Part shown: positions 1 to 9,300 of the stretch, one piece after another | How positions within the stretch are numbered: the first letter of the stretch is position 1 | Layout of the letters: each line of letters begins with the position of its first letter | Source: Chloroflexota bacterium | Lineage (GTDB): Bacteria; Chloroflexota; Anaerolineae; Anaerolineales; E44-bin32 | Assembly: GCA_022561215.1 (NCBI GenBank) | Contig: JADFRQ010000024.1 | Coordinates: 1 to 38,677 of the forward strand | Direction: 5' to 3' | Length of the DNA stretch: 38,677 bases | Notes under the pieces: generated by a model | Database searches by the model: none | What the model saw: the letters and a program-made list of their open reading frames with translations, nothing else | Told to the model about the DNA's origin: nothing | Program-made: the position numbers and the translations under genes

Positions 1-267
1 CGCAGGCGAATCAATGTCCGGTGGCTCCGGCGTCGGTTCCGGAGGACGCCTGGACAATCGACATCATTGAGGCGTTCACACCGATCCACCTGCCGGTCGT
101 CCCCCTCCATTTCCTGGCGCTCCCTGGCGGGCGTAGTCGCACGACACGATCCGTTCAGAGCGCTTCGATAGTGTGAACGACTCCATAGGGGCCGGAAAAT
201 CCGGTATCGGACGGGTTATCCTCCCGGTCGGTGTCGTGCACCACGGCGCCATCGGGAGGATCTGCGC
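1..267. other. Left edge, possible 3' end of a truncated gene
   Basis: No complete gene is visible. One + strand frame (positions 3 to 176, ending in TGA) stays open from the window edge for 57 codons. Its first 45 or so codons have GC-rich third positions like the following genes, so it could be the C-terminus of a truncated CDS. I recognise no family in it. The rest is the leader of the next gene, with a GGAGG ribosome binding site just before 268. Confidence 0.3.
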
Positions 268-1281
268 TTGAAACTCAGCGTCCTTGACCAGTCCCCAATT
301 CGGATGGGCGGCACACCTCGCGACGCTGTGCTCGCGACCATCGAGCTGGCCCGCCTGGTGGACAGTCTCGGCTATACCCGGTACTGGTTGGCCGAGCACC
401 ACAACACACGAACACTCGCGAGCCCGACGCCCGAGATCCTGGTCCCGGCCCTGGCCGCGGTGACCTCCGGTATCCGGGTCGGGAGCGGCGGCGTCATGCT
501 CAGCCACTACTCGCCGCTCAAGGTCGCAGAGTCGTTCCGGATGCTGGAGGCGCTCCATCCCGGCCGCATCGATCTCGGCATCGGACGCGCCCCCGGCAGC
601 GACCGTCGTACTGCGGCCGCTTTGCAGCCCGGGCCGGTCGGTCCCCCGCTCGAGTCGTACCCCGCCCAGGTGACCGATCTCATGCATTACCTGAACGGAG
701 AGTTGCCGGACGACCACCCGTATCACGGGATCACTGCGATGCCGTCAGGACCGACTTCTCCCGAGGTCTGGCTCCTTGGATCATCCATCGGCAGCGCGAC
801 TTACGCGGCCCAGCTCGGACTCCCGCTCTCGTGGGCGCACTTCATAAGCCCGGACGGCGGGCCCCAGGTGGTGGCGAGATACCGTGAGTCGTTCCAGCCG
901 TCCGAGTGGCTGGACGCGCCGCGGGTGAACATCGGCGTCTCGGCGACCTGCGCCGAAACGACGGACGAGGCACGGCGGTTAGGGATGAGCCGGCACCTCA
1001 TGCGATTGCGCCGGGACCAGGGGCGGCCTTTAGACGGCGTGCCCGCCCCGGAGTTGGCGCTTGAAGGAAAGTTCACGCAGCAAGAACTCGCTTACATGGC
1101 GCAACAGCAGGAAAAAGCGATCGAGGGCGACCAGGATGTTGTGAAGCGCAGCATTCTTGAGATCGCCGCGAAATATGATGTGGATGAGGTGATCGTGTTG
1201 ACGATCACCCACGATTATGAGGACCGGAAACGGTCCTATGAACTTCTGGCCGAAGCGTTCGATCTCGAAACCCGCGATTGA
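268..1281 (+). CDS. LLM-class (luciferase-like) flavin-dependent oxidoreductase
   Basis: The 337-aa protein begins with the LSVLDQSPI signature typical of the bacterial luciferase-like subgroup annotated as alkanal monooxygenase-like LLM oxidoreductases. It continues with YWLAEHHN, the family's GIGRAPGSD loop and a C-terminal SYELLAEAF helix, so the TIM-barrel fold is complete. Such proteins are flavin (FMN) enzymes; the substrate cannot be told. The start is TTG with GGGAGG about 9 nt upstream. Codon use is strongly GC-rich for most of the gene but relaxes in the last ~70 codons (about 1060-1280), which is odd but in frame and consistent with the family's C-terminus. It lies in the high-GC left segment, which may belong to a different genome from the region after 3.5 kb. 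Confidence 0.85.
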   Translation: MKLSVLDQSPIRMGGTPRDAVLATIELARLVDSLGYTRYWLAEHHNTRTLASPTPEILVPALAAVTSGIRVGSGGVMLSHYSPLKVAESFRMLEALHPGRIDLGIGRAPGSDRRTAAALQPGPVGPPLESYPAQVTDLMHYLNGELPDDHPYHGITAMPSGPTSPEVWLLGSSIGSATYAAQLGLPLSWAHFISPDGGPQVVARYRESFQPSEWLDAPRVNIGVSATCAETTDEARRLGMSRHLMRLRRDQGRPLDGVPAPELALEGKFTQQELAYMAQQQEKAIEGDQDVVKRSILEIAAKYDVDEVIVLTITHDYEDRKRSYELLAEAFDLETRD

Positions 1282-1370
1282 GAGCTTGCGGGTTCTGTCG
1301 AACTCCAGCCGTGCCGAGCCCGGCGGACCATCCGTGCGGCGTCGGGAGTCAGCTATGAGGTGGTTCAACA

Positions 1371-2381
1371 TTGCGAACTATCCTTAAGCGTTCGGTCGCT
1401 CAAACGGGATTCGCGATGCTGGTCATGGTCCTGGGGGCGTGCTCGTCCAACGATCCTGGCACGTCAGCCGTTCCGACACCGGACGTCTCCGGCGCTCCCC
1501 TGCCGGCCACCACGCCGGGAGGCGTCAACGTGATCGGACCTCCGTCCCCTGCTTACTCGCCGACGGTGCCCTACGGCGACCACCCGAAACAGTTCGGCCG
1601 GCTCCGGGTCCCCGGGCTATTGCCGCCCGAAGCGCTGCCCGCCCACGATCCCTTCCCGGTGGTGGTGCTCATCCACGGAGGGTTCTGGCGAGATAACTTT
1701 GGTCTCGAGTTGATGTCGCCTCTCGCCGCCGACCTGAGCGGTCGCGGCTACGCCACCTGGAACCTCGAGTACCGGGGCGTGGGTACGAGCGGCGGCGGCT
1801 GGCCAGAGACGGCCGAAGATGTGGCGGCCGGGATCGATCACCTGGCGGAGCTGGCCGACGAGTACGGGCTAGACCTGGATCGGGTGATCGTCATCGGCCA
1901 CTCGGCCGGCGGGCAGCTTGCACTGTGGTCGGCGGCACGCGGCCACCTACCCGAGGGCGCGCCGGGACGAAACCCGGTGGTTCGTCCCGCGGCGGTCGTA
2001 TCGCTCGCCGGGGTGAACGATCTTGCCGCGGCGGATCGGAACGGTATCGGGGCGGGCGCGGTGGCTGCGTTCCTGGGCCGGGACGCTGACCGAGCGCCGC
2101 TGTATGCGGAGGCGTCGCCGATCGCACTTCTTCCGCTGGGCGTGCCGGTGCTCCTGGTCCATGGCGACCGTGACACCAACGTCCCGCTCTCCCAGACGGA
2201 TGACTACGCGGCGGCGGCTCGCGGCGCAGGGGACTTTGTGGAGGTCCAACCGGTCGAAGGCGGGGATCACTTCGTCTTGATCGACCCTGATTCGCGCGCC
2301 TGGGCCGACGTGATCGAGCGGTTGCCGCTATTACTTGTGACCGGTTTGCTACTGCCTCCGGGCGGACTCGCGGGGCCGTGA
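1371..2381 (+). CDS. Alpha/beta hydrolase lipoprotein (BD-FAE/esterase-like)
   Basis: The 336-aa protein starts with a lipoprotein signal peptide: basic N-terminus, hydrophobic stretch and lipobox LGAC with Cys near residue 23, so it is probably membrane-anchored outside the cytoplasm. A Thr/Pro/Ser-rich linker follows. The hydrolase domain has the oxyanion motif HGGFWR, the nucleophile elbow GHSAGG (Ser178), an acidic residue in HGDRDTN (Asp266) and a catalytic His in GGDHF (His300). This is the layout of carboxylesterases of the BD-FAE/acetyl esterase type. The substrate is unknown. The start is TTG after a GAGGTGG-like site. Its composition matches the high-GC left segment, and it is transcribed in line with its neighbours with gaps of about 100 bp. 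Confidence 0.8.
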   Translation: MRTILKRSVAQTGFAMLVMVLGACSSNDPGTSAVPTPDVSGAPLPATTPGGVNVIGPPSPAYSPTVPYGDHPKQFGRLRVPGLLPPEALPAHDPFPVVVLIHGGFWRDNFGLELMSPLAADLSGRGYATWNLEYRGVGTSGGGWPETAEDVAAGIDHLAELADEYGLDLDRVIVIGHSAGGQLALWSAARGHLPEGAPGRNPVVRPAAVVSLAGVNDLAAADRNGIGAGAVAAFLGRDADRAPLYAEASPIALLPLGVPVLLVHGDRDTNVPLSQTDDYAAAARGAGDFVEVQPVEGGDHFVLIDPDSRAWADVIERLPLLLVTGLLLPPGGLAGP

Positions 2382-2484
2382 TAGGCTCCGCCGGGCTAAA
2401 AACACGAAATAAAGACGCTGATTTCCGGCGAGGCGCCTGGACATCCGACAATCATGGCCGCCAACGAGGCCGGGGAGACACCTG

Positions 2485-3753
2485 TTGACCAGCAGTAACC
2501 GCAGAATTGGAGTCCTGGGAGTCGGGTTCGGATCGGCGGTCCACATACCGGGGTTCCGGTCGGAGGGCTGGGACGTCGTTGCGCTTTACAGCCGGAACGA
2601 GGAGCGCGCCCGGGCCGCGGCCGAGGTCAACGGCGTGCCGGACTTTCACACCGACGCGCAGGAGTTGATCGGGCGGGACGACCTGGACGCCGTCGCCATC
2701 GCAACACCGCCGGGGCCGCACCACGAGTTCGCCCTGGCAGCGCTCCGGGCGGGCAAGCACGTGCTCTGCGAGAAGCCCTTCGCCCTGAGTGCGGAGCAGG
2801 CGGCGGAGATGCGTGACGCGGCGGCGGAAACCGGTCGCACGGCGATGGTGGCCCACGAGTTCCGGTACACACCACAGCGAGAGCAGATCAAAGAACTGCT
2901 CGATGACGGGTACATCGGCGAGTTCAAGATGTGCACGCTTGAGTTGTTTTTGAGCCGCGGCGTCGGCGGCCCGCCACCCCCGATGACCTGGGCGTCACGG
3001 CGCGCCGACGGCGGAGGATTTCTTGGCGCGCTCGGTTCGCACTTCATCGACGGGCTGCGCTACTGGTTCGGCGATGTCGAGACGGTCACTGGGCGGCTGG
3101 ACACGTTCCAGCCGGACCGGACTGCTGATGACGGCTCGATAGTCCGGTCAGAGACGGACGACTCGTTCACATTCACGCTGACGTTCAAGAACGGTGGCAT
3201 CGCGACAATGGTCTGCTCGTCTGCGATCACGCCGGCGCGGGGCGTCCGGATTGCCGTGATGGGAAGCAAGGGAACGCTTTTCGCCGAGCAATCTAGCCCG
3301 AACCCGGCCGAAGACGGTACCGTGTCCGGCAGCCAGGGTGGCGTTCCGCTGGCGGATATCGAGACCCCGGCGCGGTTTATGCCGTTCTCCGACGGCCGCG
3401 ACCCGCGCTTGATGGCCTTCCGGCTGCTCGTGAGGGACTTCAACCGTGGCATCGAAGAAGGCACGTCCCCGGCCCCGAACTTTACCGACGCCTGGCGATG
3501 CCAGCAGATTCTGGACGCGATGCTGGAACTGGCTAAAATGGAAGCCATCTTTGCCGAGCCTGCAGGTGCGGCGGCATACGCAGGCTTAATTAAGGCCGTG
3601 CAGGATGGCTTAATTGGCGCGCAAGAACAAATTGTCGTCTTGAATACGGGCAATGGAATGAAGGACGTAAAGGCGGCGATGCAAGCAGTTAACCAAGCGA
3701 CTATCATTGAGCCGCGCCTTGAAAACCTCATTGTTGCCCTTAAGCAGGAGTGA
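2485..3753 (+). CDS. Chimeric ORF: Gfo/Idh/MocA oxidoreductase joined to threonine synthase C-terminus
   Basis: Residues 1 to about 348 form a Gfo/Idh/MocA-family NAD(P)-dependent sugar/inositol-type dehydrogenase: Rossmann motif [12 protein letters not shown], the EKP motif with Lys97, and the C-terminal alpha/beta domain up to CQQILDAML. From about residue 349 the sequence changes to the C-terminal end of a threonine synthase (PLP fold type II): [17 protein letters not shown] and the LNTGNGMKD segment. This tail lacks the PLP lysine and the rest of that enzyme. Base composition and codon use drop sharply from very GC-rich to about half GC at 3520-3540. The join is in frame with no stop. The simplest reading is an assembly chimera between two genomes; a real recombination is the alternative. 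The product as written is unlikely to be one functional enzyme. Start is TTG at 2485. Confidence 0.8.
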   Translation: MTSSNRRIGVLGVGFGSAVHIPGFRSEGWDVVALYSRNEERARAAAEVNGVPDFHTDAQELIGRDDLDAVAIATPPGPHHEFALAALRAGKHVLCEKPFALSAEQAAEMRDAAAETGRTAMVAHEFRYTPQREQIKELLDDGYIGEFKMCTLELFLSRGVGGPPPPMTWASRRADGGGFLGALGSHFIDGLRYWFGDVETVTGRLDTFQPDRTADDGSIVRSETDDSFTFTLTFKNGGIATMVCSSAITPARGVRIAVMGSKGTLFAEQSSPNPAEDGTVSGSQGGVPLADIETPARFMPFSDGRDPRLMAFRLLVRDFNRGIEEGTSPAPNFTDAWRCQQILDAMLELAKMEAIFAEPAGAAAYAGLIKAVQDGLIGAQEQIVVLNTGNGMKDVKAAMQAVNQATIIEPRLENLIVALKQE

Positions 3754-3755
3754 TG

Positions 3756-4727
3756 ATGGTAGGCCAGAAGGTGACCTTTTCTGTTGCTGCTCCAGTCTTC
3801 AATGAAATTGATTCGATTGATGAATTCTATAGACGGACACAGAGGGTCATGCAGGAGCTGGGTGAGTCCTGGGAGCTTATTTTCATCGATGATGGAAGTA
3901 CGGATGGTTCGACCGAGAAAATACTGCAAATGGCTCAGGATGATCCCAAGGTGGTGCCAATCATCTTTGCACGCAATTTTGGGCATCAAATTGCGATCAC
4001 TGCTGGGCTTGACTACAGCAAAGGCGAGGCGGTCATTATCATGGATGCCGATCTTCAAGATCCGCCAGAAGTCATCCCTGATTTGGTCGCACGCTGGAAA
4101 GAAGGTTATGAGGTCGTGTTCGCTGTGCGCAGTGAACGTGAGGGGGAAAGTTGGTTCAAGAAGCTCACGGCAGCATTATTCTATCGTCTCATCGCGCGTA
4201 TAACCGACGTCAATATACCACTTGATGTGGGCGATTTTCGGTTACTCGATCGTCAGGTCGTAAATACGCTTAACCAGATGCGTGAGCGGCATCGCTTTCC
4301 GCGTGGGATGACGGCGTGGGTCGGATTTCGCCAGATTGGCGTTCCCTATAAAAGGGCTGCACGTTATGCTGGTGAAACCAAATATCCCTTTCGAAAGATG
4401 TTTAAATTAGCCCTGGATGCAATTACCGGGTTCTCCTACTTTCCCCTTCAGCTCGCAACTTACATGGGTTTCTTAAGCGCCGGGATTAGTGCTATTGCCA
4501 TTCCGGTGGTTATTCTGTTGCGATTAACCGGGAACGAAGCTTTTTTCGGTCAGGCGACTACGCTCATCGCCGTTCTCTTTTTGGGAGGCATCCAACTGAT
4601 TTCACTTGGGATTCTCGGCGAATATTTGGGAAGGCTGTATGACGAGGCAAAATCCCGGCCACTCTATATCGTGAGAGAACTCAAAAAAGGAAGAAATACA
4701 CCTTCTATGGACAAGAAAAATGATTGA
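3756..4727 (+). CDS. GT2 glycosyltransferase, GtrB/DPM1-like membrane protein
   Basis: This is a family 2 glycosyltransferase of about 323 aa. The N-terminal catalytic domain has the nucleotide-sugar site [11 protein letters not shown] and the metal-binding DxD in MDADLQDPP (Asp97/Asp99). Two C-terminal membrane helices follow (around [20 protein letters not shown] and [23 protein letters not shown]). This is the layout of GtrB/ArnC/YfdH-type enzymes that move a sugar from a nucleotide donor to a polyprenyl phosphate lipid on the cytoplasmic face. Three start codons sit in tandem (GTG 3750, ATG 3753, ATG 3756). I chose 3756 because AGGAG lies 5 nt upstream. The start overlaps the stop of the threonine-synthase-like tail, so the two were probably one operon in the source genome. 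Confidence 0.85.
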   Translation: MVGQKVTFSVAAPVFNEIDSIDEFYRRTQRVMQELGESWELIFIDDGSTDGSTEKILQMAQDDPKVVPIIFARNFGHQIAITAGLDYSKGEAVIIMDADLQDPPEVIPDLVARWKEGYEVVFAVRSEREGESWFKKLTAALFYRLIARITDVNIPLDVGDFRLLDRQVVNTLNQMRERHRFPRGMTAWVGFRQIGVPYKRAARYAGETKYPFRKMFKLALDAITGFSYFPLQLATYMGFLSAGISAIAIPVVILLRLTGNEAFFGQATTLIAVLFLGGIQLISLGILGEYLGRLYDEAKSRPLYIVRELKKGRNTPSMDKKND

Positions 4728-6180
4728 TCTTCAAATGATGAACGATCGCCTTGAACGCTCAGTCGCAAGGGCGAGAGAGCGCAAAATCAGCATACCGACT
4801 TTTGCGCAAATGAAGGATCCCGATCTTATTCCGTCCGAGATCCGCGAAGAATTACAGTCGGTCGGTCTTTGGGACGTGAACCCTATAAATTTATACCGTA
4901 TTTCATGGAAAAATCAGCCGAAGATCCAGGGGGGAAGCTTCGGAGGGGTTAATTTCCTTGAATTTCCTGAGAGCCTGACCGGGGTTAAGGCGCGCATCAT
5001 CGCCCTCGTCGGGAAATGGTTTCCAACGGGCGCACATAAAGTTGGCGCAGCATTCGGATGTCTCGTCCCCAGATTGGTAACCGGCCAATTTGACCCCACA
5101 ACCCAGAAGGCCGTATGGCCCTCGACGGGAAATTACTGCCGAGGAGGAGCCTATGATTCTGCTTTGTTGGCAAGCAGTTCGATCGCCATTCTTCCCGAGG
5201 GGATGAGCCAGGAGCGTTTCGACTGGTTGGCAAATATCGCTGGCGAGGTGATCAAGACGCCAGGCAGTGAATCAAATGTAAAGGAAATCTTTGACAAATG
5301 TTGGGAGCTCAGGGAATCAGGCGAAGATTTGATGATCTTCAATCAATTTGAGGAGTTCGGGAATTATCTCTGGCATTATGAGATCACGGGCCACGCAATG
5401 GATGAAGTGCTCCAGCAGCAGTTAGGACCAAAAGACACCTATCGCGGTGTGGTGCTCACAACGGGTTCTGGCGGCACAATTGCTTGCGGAGACTATCTTA
5501 AACAAGTTTATCCCACCAGCAAGATCGCGGCAGGCGAAGCATCTCAATGCCCGACACTTTTGGCAAATGGTTTCGGCGACCATAGGATTGAAGGTATCGG
5601 GGATAAACATGTGCCCTGGATTCATAATGTAAAAAATACGGACATGATCATTGCCCTAGATGACAATGCCATCGTCAACCTGGCGCGCCTCTTCAATGAG
5701 CCGGTCGGCCAGAAATTTCTTGCTGCGCAAGGAGTGCCTGAGGAAGTGGTGAACAGCCTGGATCTGCTCGGATTTTCGGGGATCGCCAATCTTACCATGG
5801 CGATAAAATTCTCAAAATATTATGAGCTGGGTGAAAATGATGTTGTTCTCACAGTGCTCACAGATTCAATGGAGCTCTACCAGAGCCGAATCAAGGAAAT
5901 GCAGGAGAAATATGGCGCATACACTGAGCTTGATGCCTCTGCACACTACGCACGTTATCTCCAAGGGCAATCGACCCATGATCTCCTCGAGCTTCGTTAC
6001 GAAGACCGCAAACGTATCCATAATTTAAAATATTTCACCTGGGTCGAGCAGCAAGGCAAGACGTACGATGAAATTATGGCGCAATGGTATGACCCAACTT
6101 ACTGGACCAATATACAACGCCAGGTTGCGGAAATCGATGGCTTAATCGAAGAGTTTAACCGCAAAGTTAACCTGAACTGA
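4720..6180 (+). CDS. PLP-dependent fold type II enzyme, TrpB/cysteine-synthase-like
   Basis: The 486-aa protein carries [12 protein letters not shown], in which Lys107 is the likely PLP Schiff-base lysine; the local motif resembles the TGAHK of tryptophan synthase beta. It also has the glycine-rich phosphate loop [11 protein letters not shown]. It is longer than most fold type II lyases and ends in an extra acidic, aromatic-rich C-terminal region of about 100 residues. I cannot name the reaction: it could be a beta-eliminating ammonia-lyase, a desulfhydrase or a synthase. It shows no close likeness to E. coli YgeX (diaminopropionate ammonia-lyase), although its place beside a hydantoinase and Mo hydroxylases would suit an analogous late step. 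The start overlaps the preceding glycosyltransferase by 8 nt. Confidence 0.75.
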   Translation: MIDLQMMNDRLERSVARARERKISIPTFAQMKDPDLIPSEIREELQSVGLWDVNPINLYRISWKNQPKIQGGSFGGVNFLEFPESLTGVKARIIALVGKWFPTGAHKVGAAFGCLVPRLVTGQFDPTTQKAVWPSTGNYCRGGAYDSALLASSSIAILPEGMSQERFDWLANIAGEVIKTPGSESNVKEIFDKCWELRESGEDLMIFNQFEEFGNYLWHYEITGHAMDEVLQQQLGPKDTYRGVVLTTGSGGTIACGDYLKQVYPTSKIAAGEASQCPTLLANGFGDHRIEGIGDKHVPWIHNVKNTDMIIALDDNAIVNLARLFNEPVGQKFLAAQGVPEEVVNSLDLLGFSGIANLTMAIKFSKYYELGENDVVLTVLTDSMELYQSRIKEMQEKYGAYTELDASAHYARYLQGQSTHDLLELRYEDRKRIHNLKYFTWVEQQGKTYDEIMAQWYDPTYWTNIQRQVAEIDGLIEEFNRKVNLN

Positions 6181-6220
6181 TATCTATTCGCAATGCCGAA
6201 GGACTTAACCCAGAGGGCAC

Positions 6221-6715
6221 ATGCCGAACATACAGCCCGACGACCTTATCTTGGTCGCCATCGTTAAGCATCCACGGGATCTCGAGATCGCAAGGTTGTT
6301 AGGCTGGTACCGAATCCCATTGGCGTCTTCTCCTAAAACCGTGCGCGTCGATTGGCTGGCCTTCTATCAACCTGCCTCATTTGGAGAGGAACGTTGGTCG
6401 GTGCGTTATGCGGCTCGAGTTAAGGGACATGAGATGGTCAAGCGGATTGACTTACTGCATGACGAGCCAGAACACACCCGCGCGCAAGAACCCTACTACA
6501 AAATCCAGCTAGGCCAAATCTTCACACTAGAGCGTGAGATTCACTCGCGAGCATGGAGAAGATTCGTATTTCTCTACACTACGGGCCAGCGATTGCTCGC
6601 CGCGGATGATATTCGTGATCTCGCGGTACCTCCTTCCGATGAGCGTGATTTGCTCTGGCGCCTGCTTAGAGAACGTGGTGTTGAGCACTACAACAGTGCA
6701 GGGGTTCATGGCTGA
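6221..6715 (+). CDS. Conserved hypothetical protein, 164 aa
   Basis: This soluble protein has no membrane segment or signal peptide. Notable features are an N-terminal LILVAIVKHPRDLEIARLLGWYRIP segment (shown only to mark its aromatic/charged pattern), a central YYKIQLGQIF and a C-terminal RRFVFLYTTGQRLLAADDI. I have the impression of similar hypothetical proteins in Chloroflexota but cannot assign a function. It lies 40 bp after the PLP enzyme and 19 bp before the hydantoinase on the same strand, so it is probably cotranscribed with both. It is basic and tryptophan/tyrosine-rich, which could suit nucleic-acid or ligand binding, but that is speculation. Confidence 0.7.
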   Translation: MPNIQPDDLILVAIVKHPRDLEIARLLGWYRIPLASSPKTVRVDWLAFYQPASFGEERWSVRYAARVKGHEMVKRIDLLHDEPEHTRAQEPYYKIQLGQIFTLEREIHSRAWRRFVFLYTTGQRLLAADDIRDLAVPPSDERDLLWRLLRERGVEHYNSAGVHG

Positions 6716-6734
6716 GTTCGAGGAAGATCGAGAC

Positions 6735-8156
6735 ATGCGGAACTTGCTCATTTGTGATGGCATCATCGTTACGGCCGAGCGATCGATCCCAGCCGATTTA
6801 TTCATCGAAAATGAAAAAATCACCGAGATCGGACCATCCTTGGAGCGTAAGGATGCCTACGTGATCGATGCCCAAGGCAAACTCATCTTCCCTGGCGGGA
6901 TCGATCCCCATGTCCATCTAGATCTTCCGATGTTCGATACCATCTCGTCGGATGATTACTACACCGGTGGGAAAGCGGCCGCTTTTGGCGGAACGACAAC
7001 ACTACTGGATTTTGTCCCCCAGACGCAGCAAACATTAAAAGCATCCGTCGATGTTTGGAAGGAAAAATCAAAAAGTAGGGCTTGCATTGATTATGGGCTG
7101 CACATGAATATTACGCGGCTGGATGAAAAAATCTTGGACGAGATTCCCGCGCTCATTGATCAAGGCATCACGACGTTGAAAGTTTTTATGGCCTATAACG
7201 GTCGGCTGCGATTGCAGGACGGTGAAATCCTGCGCGTGATGCGCCAGGCGGCCGCGCATGGCATGCTCACCATGCTGCACGCCGAAAATGGGGACAGTAT
7301 CGAACTGCTCACACAAGAGGCTTTAGCCAATAAAAATACATCTCCGGAGTGGCATGCGCTCACGCGCCCTGCCTGGGGTGCCGCCGAAGCGGTGTTACGG
7401 GGGATTGCCCTGGCTGAAGAAGCCGCTGCCGCGCTTTATATTGTGCACCTTAATACGGCGGGAGGAGTCGAGCAGCTTCAATCTGGCCGCGGGCGCGGGG
7501 TGCGCGTCATGGGAGAAACCTGCCCTGCGTATTTATATTTTACGATGGAGCACCTGCGCAGGGAGGATGGCGCCAAGTGGGTGTGTTCACCCCCAATGAG
7601 GTCGCGCGCAGACAATCAGGTCCTTTGGCAAGCCCTATCCGATGGAAAGATCCAATCCCTGGGCACGGATCATTGCCCCTTTTTTTATGACGGTAATAAA
7701 GCGATCCTTTACGAAGGAAAACCAATAGCCATTCCGGGCAAGGAATTGGGCGAGAAAGATTTCACCAAAATCCCGAACGGCCTCCCTGGTGTTGGCGATC
7801 GGTTGCCTATTCTCTGGACTTTTGGAGTTGGTCAAGGAAAAATTTCTGCACAGCAGTTTGTTGCCCTGACGAGCACAAATCCAGCGAAAATCTTCGGCCT
7901 TTATCCTAAAAAAGGCGCGCTAAAGGTTGGATCGGATGCAGATATTGTTATTTGGGATCCTGAGCGCACTATTACCTACGGTGTGGAGTATGCTCAGCAC
8001 AGAACAGACTATAATCTCTTCGAAGGGTGGGAACTCGTCGGTTACCCTGAGACAGTTCTACTCCGGGGAAAAATTGTCGTCCATAAAGAAAAATGGATGG
8101 GAAAAGCTGGGATGGGGCAGTTCGTGCCCAGGATTCCCAATGCCGAGATAATCTGA
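6735..8156 (+). CDS. hydA: Dihydropyrimidinase / D-hydantoinase-type amidohydrolase
   Basis: This cyclic amidohydrolase of about 473 aa hydrolyses the ring amide of dihydropyrimidines, hydantoins or related cyclic ureides. The metal ligands are all present: HVHLD (His59, His61), the lysine that is carbamylated in this family (Lys149 in TLKVFM), His182 in HAEN, His238 in VHLN and Asp312 in GTDHC. Length matches the family. An earlier in-frame ATG at 6534 would overlap the previous gene by 180 bp. The family N-terminus and an AGGA site favour ATG 6735; ATG 6708 is a second option. HyuA/HydA enzymes belong to the anaerobic purine clusters of E. coli and Clostridia, so with SsnA and the Mo hydroxylases downstream its likely job is opening a reduced ureide or pyrimidine-type ring. 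Confidence 0.88.
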   Translation: MRNLLICDGIIVTAERSIPADLFIENEKITEIGPSLERKDAYVIDAQGKLIFPGGIDPHVHLDLPMFDTISSDDYYTGGKAAAFGGTTTLLDFVPQTQQTLKASVDVWKEKSKSRACIDYGLHMNITRLDEKILDEIPALIDQGITTLKVFMAYNGRLRLQDGEILRVMRQAAAHGMLTMLHAENGDSIELLTQEALANKNTSPEWHALTRPAWGAAEAVLRGIALAEEAAAALYIVHLNTAGGVEQLQSGRGRGVRVMGETCPAYLYFTMEHLRREDGAKWVCSPPMRSRADNQVLWQALSDGKIQSLGTDHCPFFYDGNKAILYEGKPIAIPGKELGEKDFTKIPNGLPGVGDRLPILWTFGVGQGKISAQQFVALTSTNPAKIFGLYPKKGALKVGSDADIVIWDPERTITYGVEYAQHRTDYNLFEGWELVGYPETVLLRGKIVVHKEKWMGKAGMGQFVPRIPNAEII

Positions 8157-8271
8157 ACAGGTCAGCGCGATAAAACGATTTGGCCCGCCATTACGCTCTT
8201 GTTTGATTGAGCAAAGATAATCTGGATCGTTACTCAAGTGGCTTTCTTCTGGCAGGGTGCAAAGTAAAAAC

Positions 8272-8282
8272 TGATATAGAAT
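8272..8282 (+). promoter_or_regulatory. Possible extended -10 promoter before the first Mo hydroxylase
   Basis: TGATATAGAAT in the 227-bp gap between the hydantoinase and the FAD subunit resembles an extended -10 element, about 100 bp before the next start. No good -35 is visible. A similar TGATAGAAT occurs before the LLM gene at 15565-15573. Otherwise the gap 8157-8383 shows nothing recognisable. Confidence 0.3.
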
Positions 8283-8383
8283 AGGCATATCCACGGATCT
8301 CTGGTCGTCGCTGGTTGGACCTCCGACGGCGTTGAGCAGCCTCGCTCTTCGACAAGTGCCATTTGATCCATTAGCCCTCAAGA

Positions 8384-9268
8384 ATGAAAATGAACTATTG
8401 GGATCAATACCTTCTTCCAAATTCAATTGACGAAGCTTTAGGCATGCTGCATGAGGGCAAGGGTAGTGCGAAAGTGATTGCCGGAGGTACAGATTTGCTG
8501 CTCGATATCCTCCAAAGCCGTCACCCTGCGGTAGATGCGCTCATTGATATCACCAGAATTCCCGAAATGCAGGTCGTTGAGCGCGCATATGACAGGATTT
8601 ATGTTGGGGGGGGCACAACCCACAATGATATTGTGGCCAATCCCTTACTGCAGCAAAATGCCCATTGCCTTGTTGAAGCAAGCAGTCTTATCGGAGGAAA
8701 TCAAGTTCGCAATGTGGCAACCATCGGCGGCAATGTTGCCCATGCCCTTCCTGCTGGTGATGGTTCGATAGCTTTATTGGCGCTGGATGCTGAAGCTGAG
8801 ATCGCCTCGCGAACTTCACGGCGTTGGATAGCATTGGAGGATCTATTTCTTGGGCCGCGAAAACCTGCTTTCGAACCCAGCAAGGAAATTCTGGTGAGAT
8901 TTCGATTTCCAGTGCTCAAGGCTGGCGAGAGCACAATGTTTCAGAGAGTGATGCGACCGCAGGGCGTGGCCATCGCCATTCTTAATATGGCAACCTGGAC
9001 GCGAAAATCCGTTGAAGGAATTATCGAAGATATCCGTATCGCCATTGGCCCTGCGGGGCCAAAGCCACTGCGTGCGCGCAAAACAGAGCAAAGCCTTCGG
9101 GGCAAGGCAGTAAATGAGGGAACGCTATCCGAGGCAGTCGAAGCCCTCCTGGAGGAGACACGCTTGCGAACAAGCCCCCACCGCGCGACCCGCGCCTATC
9201 GCAAACATCTATTGAGCGTGCTGCTGGGGAGACAATTCGGAAATATTGGGCCGCAGCGTGGTCGCTGA
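8384..9268 (+). CDS. Molybdenum hydroxylase FAD-binding subunit (YgfM/CoxM-like), enzyme A
   Basis: The 294-aa protein is the medium, FAD-carrying subunit of a xanthine dehydrogenase-family enzyme. It has the FAD pyrophosphate loop AGGTDLL (residues 34-40) and the second flavin loop TIGGN (about 113-117), then the C-terminal CO-dehydrogenase-flavoprotein domain. It would pass electrons from the iron-sulfur clusters to NAD+ or another acceptor. It sits 32 bp before the fused FeS-Mo subunit, the same pairing as E. coli ygfM-xdhD. ATG 8384 and ATG 8390 are both possible starts and neither has a strong ribosome binding site. Confidence 0.88.
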   Translation: MKMNYWDQYLLPNSIDEALGMLHEGKGSAKVIAGGTDLLLDILQSRHPAVDALIDITRIPEMQVVERAYDRIYVGGGTTHNDIVANPLLQQNAHCLVEASSLIGGNQVRNVATIGGNVAHALPAGDGSIALLALDAEAEIASRTSRRWIALEDLFLGPRKPAFEPSKEILVRFRFPVLKAGESTMFQRVMRPQGVAIAILNMATWTRKSVEGIIEDIRIAIGPAGPKPLRARKTEQSLRGKAVNEGTLSEAVEALLEETRLRTSPHRATRAYRKHLLSVLLGRQFGNIGPQRGR

Positions 9269-9300
9269 CGATCCAGGGTAGAGAAAGTAGAGTGTAGCCA

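Noticed and set aside
4720-6180. Assignment of the PLP enzyme as YgeX (diaminopropionate ammonia-lyase)
   Set aside because: Length and motifs differ from YgeX; only the gene context suggests a similar role.
6534-6734. Longer N-terminus for the hydantoinase
   Set aside because: It would overlap the 164-aa gene almost entirely in another frame and add residues not found in the family; ATG 6735 has a better site.
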